DNA of 8,788 nt. Origin: an uncultured Bacteroidota bacterium. GTDB lineage: Bacteria > Bacteroidota > Bacteroidia > Chitinophagales > Chitinophagaceae. Below the pieces are notes generated by a model, which worked only from the letters and a program-made list of their open reading frames with translations, had not been told where the DNA came from and made no database searches. The first letter of the stretch is position 1; every line of letters begins with the position of its first letter. Made by a program: the position numbers and the translations under genes. Shown here piece after piece: positions 5,979 through 8,788 of the stretch. The stretch spans positions 1-8,788 of the forward strand of contig CAIWHI010000245.1 of the NCBI GenBank assembly GCA_903912435.1, read 5' to 3'.

Positions 5979-8201
5979 GTGAAATTTAAGATTAATAGTA
6001 ATAATCCTTTAAGTCCATTTATTAAACGGCTTAAACAAGTACTCCAAAATCATGGAGTATTGATGGTTGTGTTTATTATTTTGGCGTATTGGCAGATTGC
6101 TTTATTTCGTCATTTCCCTTTATGGGATACACTTGATTCTACATTTCCTTCCAGGTTTTTTGCAGTAGAATGCATAAGGAGCGGGAAACTACCATTGTGG
6201 ATGCCCTACCAGTTTACAGGCTATCCTTTTTATGCAGACCCACAAAGTGGTTGTTGGTACCCAATTACATGGCTTTTTGCCCTGTTTGGGAGATATACAC
6301 TAGTTTCATTAGATATTGAGTATATAGTTAATGTAATTATAGGAGCATTCGGGATGTATGCGCTCACTGTAAATTGGACAAAGGATAAGGAAGCGGCATT
6401 ATTAACAGGTTTTAGTTATAGTTGTTGCGGGGTATTTGTGGGCAATGCAGGGCACATGACCTGGATTGTATCTGTAGCGTGGTTGCCATGGTTGTTTTTA
6501 GCCTATTATAAATTAGTTACCACATTACAAATAAGATATTCAGCATGTTTAGCATTAATAGTCTACATGATGGCAACAGGTGGATATCCTGCTTTTCTCA
6601 TTTTCAGTTTTTATCTTATCCTCGTTATCTTCATTTGTCTGTTGTTTCAGTCACATTTCAGGAATAATGTAAGGCGATTAATTTTTTTGCATTTCCTGAC
6701 TATAATTCTTGCCATGGGATGTTCGTCGATTATACTTTTTTCAATTTACAAAGGGTATTTGTTGAGTACCAGGAGTGGTGGGGTTACTCTTGACATGGCA
6801 TTATTTAATCCCTTTTCACCCATTTGTTTTTCATCATTTTTATTGCCATTTGCGAGTTTTAAATTTCCTAAAGAGTGCAATGTAGATATATCTATGACTA
6901 ATGGGTATATAGGTCTTATGGGTTTAGTGTTTATGGTACTCAGTTTTTTTCAAAAGCGCGATGGACGATATTGGTTGGTATTGGTTGTGTCCATATTCTG
7001 CATTTTGGCCGGATTGGGAAATGCTTTACCAGTAAGGGCTTTAATGTTTAAATGGTTACCATTAATGAATTTATTCAGGTTTCCATCTGTGTTCAGGATT
7101 TATTTTATGATGGGTTTCCTGCTTTTGGCAGGAGGAGGGTTTACATATTTTAAATCAGATTTTGGGAGGTATAGGAAACATACCATGATCATAAGTATAA
7201 TATTTATTGTATTTTTTGTTGGCCTTGTATTCTGGTCATGCTTTAACACCGGGTTTGGCCATTTGGGAATATATAACCTGATCTTCAACAGGCATGATTT
7301 TAATTGGGACTCTACCTTACCACAACATGTTTTTGTACAGTCTTTAATTCAGATCGTTTTATTAATATTCTTTATTTGTATTTTGGGTGTAAGAAAAGGA
7401 AATGTTTCAACACGGGCACTTGATCGTAAGTTGCATTTGATTCTTATCTTATCTACTAGTGATTTATTCATTTCAGTGCAATTAAACATGTATGCAACCA
7501 TCTCTTATCCCGATATTCTCAAAACTGCTAATGCAAGGATGGCCACCAGCCCACTAGGTTTTCCATTGCCATCAAACAATCATCCTATCAAAGAATTTTA
7601 TGATGAAAAATACAGGGAAAGCCTTGCGCCACTATGGAGCAATACATTGACCATTAAAAAAATACCGGGCGTTGATGGTTATAACCCTTTTAATCTGGCG
7701 AATTTTGAATGGTTAAAAGCAGGAAAACTAGTTGATTCGGTTTGGAGTAATCCAATTGTCTATTTTGGTACAGGTATAGAACCCCAAAACTACAGCATTG
7801 ATTTGGCAAATAGCAGAAATGTGCAGGTAGCTTGGAATGATAGCTTAAATAAAATTCATGGATTTGGCCCCGTTAAAGTTACTGACAGTATAAAATTCGT
7901 TCAATTTGATTGCAATCGTATTGCGATGAACACAAATACCAGTGGCGGTAGGTTAATGGTAATGCTGCAGAATTTCGACAGAGACTGGAAAGTTTTTATT
8001 GAGGGAAATTCAACAAAATATTATAGGGTAAACACTGCCTATATGGCGTTGCAAGTTCCGGGTGGTATTCATTTGGTTGCGTTTGAATTCAGGCCAAAAT
8101 ACTTGTATTTGTTTTTAGCTGTAACCATAATATTTGCATTGTTTTGTAGTTCTTTAGTAATATACCCTTTAATATCAAAAAATAAAACAACAACGTACTA
8201 A
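5979..8201 (+). CDS. YfhO-like polytopic membrane protein (GT-C-like glycosyltransferase family)
   Basis: About 740 residues with roughly 12 membrane segments. Features typical of YfhO-like proteins: a first extracytoplasmic loop after TM1 with acidic residues (PLWDTLD about 47-53, YADPQSG), the HMTWIVSVAWLPW segment, FPSVFRIYFM before a Gly-rich helix (LLLAGGGF), and a C-terminal soluble part with QNFDRDWKVFIEG and YYRVNTAYMALQVPGG just before the last helix. Known relatives such as Bacillus YfhO act in glycosylation of envelope polymers with lipid-linked sugars; the acceptor here is unknown. The protein is shorter than many relatives. The start is uncertain: the frame has no ATG before 6063, is open back to the TAG at 5868-5870, and offers TTG 5976 or GTG 5979. 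I chose GTG because it keeps a positively charged N-terminal segment (KFKIN, KRLKQ) before TM1; ATG 6063 would begin inside the helix. The upstream terminator makes it a separate transcription unit. Confidence 0.85.
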   Translation: MKFKINSNNPLSPFIKRLKQVLQNHGVLMVVFIILAYWQIALFRHFPLWDTLDSTFPSRFFAVECIRSGKLPLWMPYQFTGYPFYADPQSGCWYPITWLFALFGRYTLVSLDIEYIVNVIIGAFGMYALTVNWTKDKEAALLTGFSYSCCGVFVGNAGHMTWIVSVAWLPWLFLAYYKLVTTLQIRYSACLALIVYMMATGGYPAFLIFSFYLILVIFICLLFQSHFRNNVRRLIFLHFLTIILAMGCSSIILFSIYKGYLLSTRSGGVTLDMALFNPFSPICFSSFLLPFASFKFPKECNVDISMTNGYIGLMGLVFMVLSFFQKRDGRYWLVLVVSIFCILAGLGNALPVRALMFKWLPLMNLFRFPSVFRIYFMMGFLLLAGGGFTYFKSDFGRYRKHTMIISIIFIVFFVGLVFWSCFNTGFGHLGIYNLIFNRHDFNWDSTLPQHVFVQSLIQIVLLIFFICILGVRKGNVSTRALDRKLHLILILSTSDLFISVQLNMYATISYPDILKTANARMATSPLGFPLPSNNHPIKEFYDEKYRESLAPLWSNTLTIKKIPGVDGYNPFNLANFEWLKAGKLVDSVWSNPIVYFGTGIEPQNYSIDLANSRNVQVAWNDSLNKIHGFGPVKVTDSIKFVQFDCNRIAMNTNTSGGRLMVMLQNFDRDWKVFIEGNSTKYYRVNTAYMALQVPGGIHLVAFEFRPKYLYLFLAVTIIFALFCSSLVIYPLISKNKTTTY

Positions 8202-8788
8202 TAGAATTTATAGAGCGTATAATCTTTCGCGATTGTAAGTGAGTCAATAGCTGGGTGAAGCAGGTTAATATATTTTTTAAATGCACTGTCTTCAACATCG
8301 GTTTTTATGAGCATATACCGAACATGTAGGCTATCAAAACGTTTTTTATTGTCGGATGCCGATACCTGGCCCAAAGTCATAGCCCTTTTACCTGTATAGA
8401 GTGCCAGGGCCCGAGGTTTGGAGAAGGCAATTATTTCTGAATCATTGACATTGCTCCTTATGTATTTAAATGCTACCGAGTCTTCCTTGGAATAGGGTGT
8501 CCAATAAAGGTCATCGGGTGCTGCTGCTTTTCTGTAATCATCAAGACCTCCAAATAGGTATATAACCATCACCCCTATGGTAATATCTTTATTATTGATT
8601 AGCAAAACCCTGGGCAATACTATTCTTGCTGTTCTATAGCAATATAGCAGGTATATAGGTAGTACAGGGAGCATATATCTCACCCCCTGATATACCGACA
8701 GGCCAATTATCATACCACACATGAGGATAAAAAAAACATCCTCAAAGTTTATCTTCCGCCTGATTGAATATAGGAAACCCAATAATGA
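8198..8788 (-). CDS. C-terminal part of a GT-C-like membrane glycosyltransferase, cut by the right window edge
   Basis: On the minus strand the frame is open from the window edge (8788) to the stop at 8200-8198, giving the last 196 residues of a larger protein. The visible part starts in a positively charged segment (SIRRK), then a membrane helix, then QGVRYMLPVLPIYLLY, a motif common in ArnT/PMT-type (GT39/GT83-like) glycosyltransferases. Another hydrophobic segment (ITIGVMVIYLFGG) leads into a soluble C-terminal domain of about 115 residues, with SEIIAFSKPRALALYTGKRA and a YMLIKTD strand. This tail is the usual extracytoplasmic end of such enzymes, which transfer sugars from polyprenyl-phosphate carriers outside the membrane. 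The catalytic N-terminal loop lies outside the window, so activity cannot be judged. A TTG at 8782 is not a likely start, because the frame continues upstream. The gene is convergent with the YfhO-like gene; the two stop codons overlap by 2 bases (genes by 4). Confidence 0.75.
   Translation of the reverse strand, partial: SLLGFLYSIRRKINFEDVFFILMCGMIIGLSVYQGVRYMLPVLPIYLLYCYRTARIVLPRVLLINNKDITIGVMVIYLFGGLDDYRKAAAPDDLYWTPYSKEDSVAFKYIRSNVNDSEIIAFSKPRALALYTGKRAMTLGQVSASDNKKRFDSLHVRYMLIKTDVEDSAFKKYINLLHPAIDSLTIAKDYTLYKFY

Noticed and set aside
8089..8298. Minus-strand frame across the convergent gene ends
   Set aside because: It overlaps both real genes in a different frame, and its product has no family features.

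Overview
The window looks like chromosomal DNA of a member of the Bacteroidota, possibly a Chitinophagaceae- or Cytophagales-like lineage. The DNA is AT-rich, and no start codon I looked at has a Shine-Dalgarno sequence. TAnnTTTG-type promoter elements occur upstream of genes. The protein families (Rpn/PD-(D/E)XK nuclease, an ABC ATPase beside an ABC-2 permease fused to an M1 peptidase, YfhO-like membrane protein) are all common in that phylum. The phylum assignment is an inference from these traits, not from a marker gene.

Layout. (1) 1-182, minus strand: the first 60 codons of a gene that leaves the window on the left; function not recognised. (2) 183-360: divergent intergenic spacer with one promoter-like element. 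(3) 361-1236, plus: an Rpn-family recombination-promoting nuclease/putative transposase, interrupted by a single in-frame TAA at 736-738, so two open frames are really one broken gene. (4) 1354-5865, plus: a two-gene operon of an ABC ATPase and a 1210-residue permease. The permease holds two ABC-2 membrane halves followed by an M1-type zinc metallopeptidase domain with its key residues in place. A strong intrinsic terminator closes the unit at 5873-5904. (5) 5979-8201, plus: a YfhO-like polytopic membrane protein (GT-C-like). (6) 8198-8788, minus: the C-terminal part of a second GT-C-like membrane glycosyltransferase that leaves the window on the right. It is convergent with the YfhO-like gene, and the two stop codons overlap.

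How the genes relate. The ATPase and permease-peptidase almost certainly form one membrane complex: ATP-driven transport or mechanical work coupled to a peptidase domain probably facing the periplasm. The two membrane glycosyltransferase-like proteins suggest cell-envelope glycan or lipid-glycan modification, but their convergent arrangement does not make them an operon. The nuclease gene is a decayed or decaying mobile-type accessory gene with no evident link to the rest.

The most interesting item is the transporter-protease fusion. It belongs to a type already seen in Bacteroidota genomes, but to my knowledge its substrate is not established. I see no CRISPR array, tRNA, rRNA, complete insertion sequence or clearly new multi-gene system.
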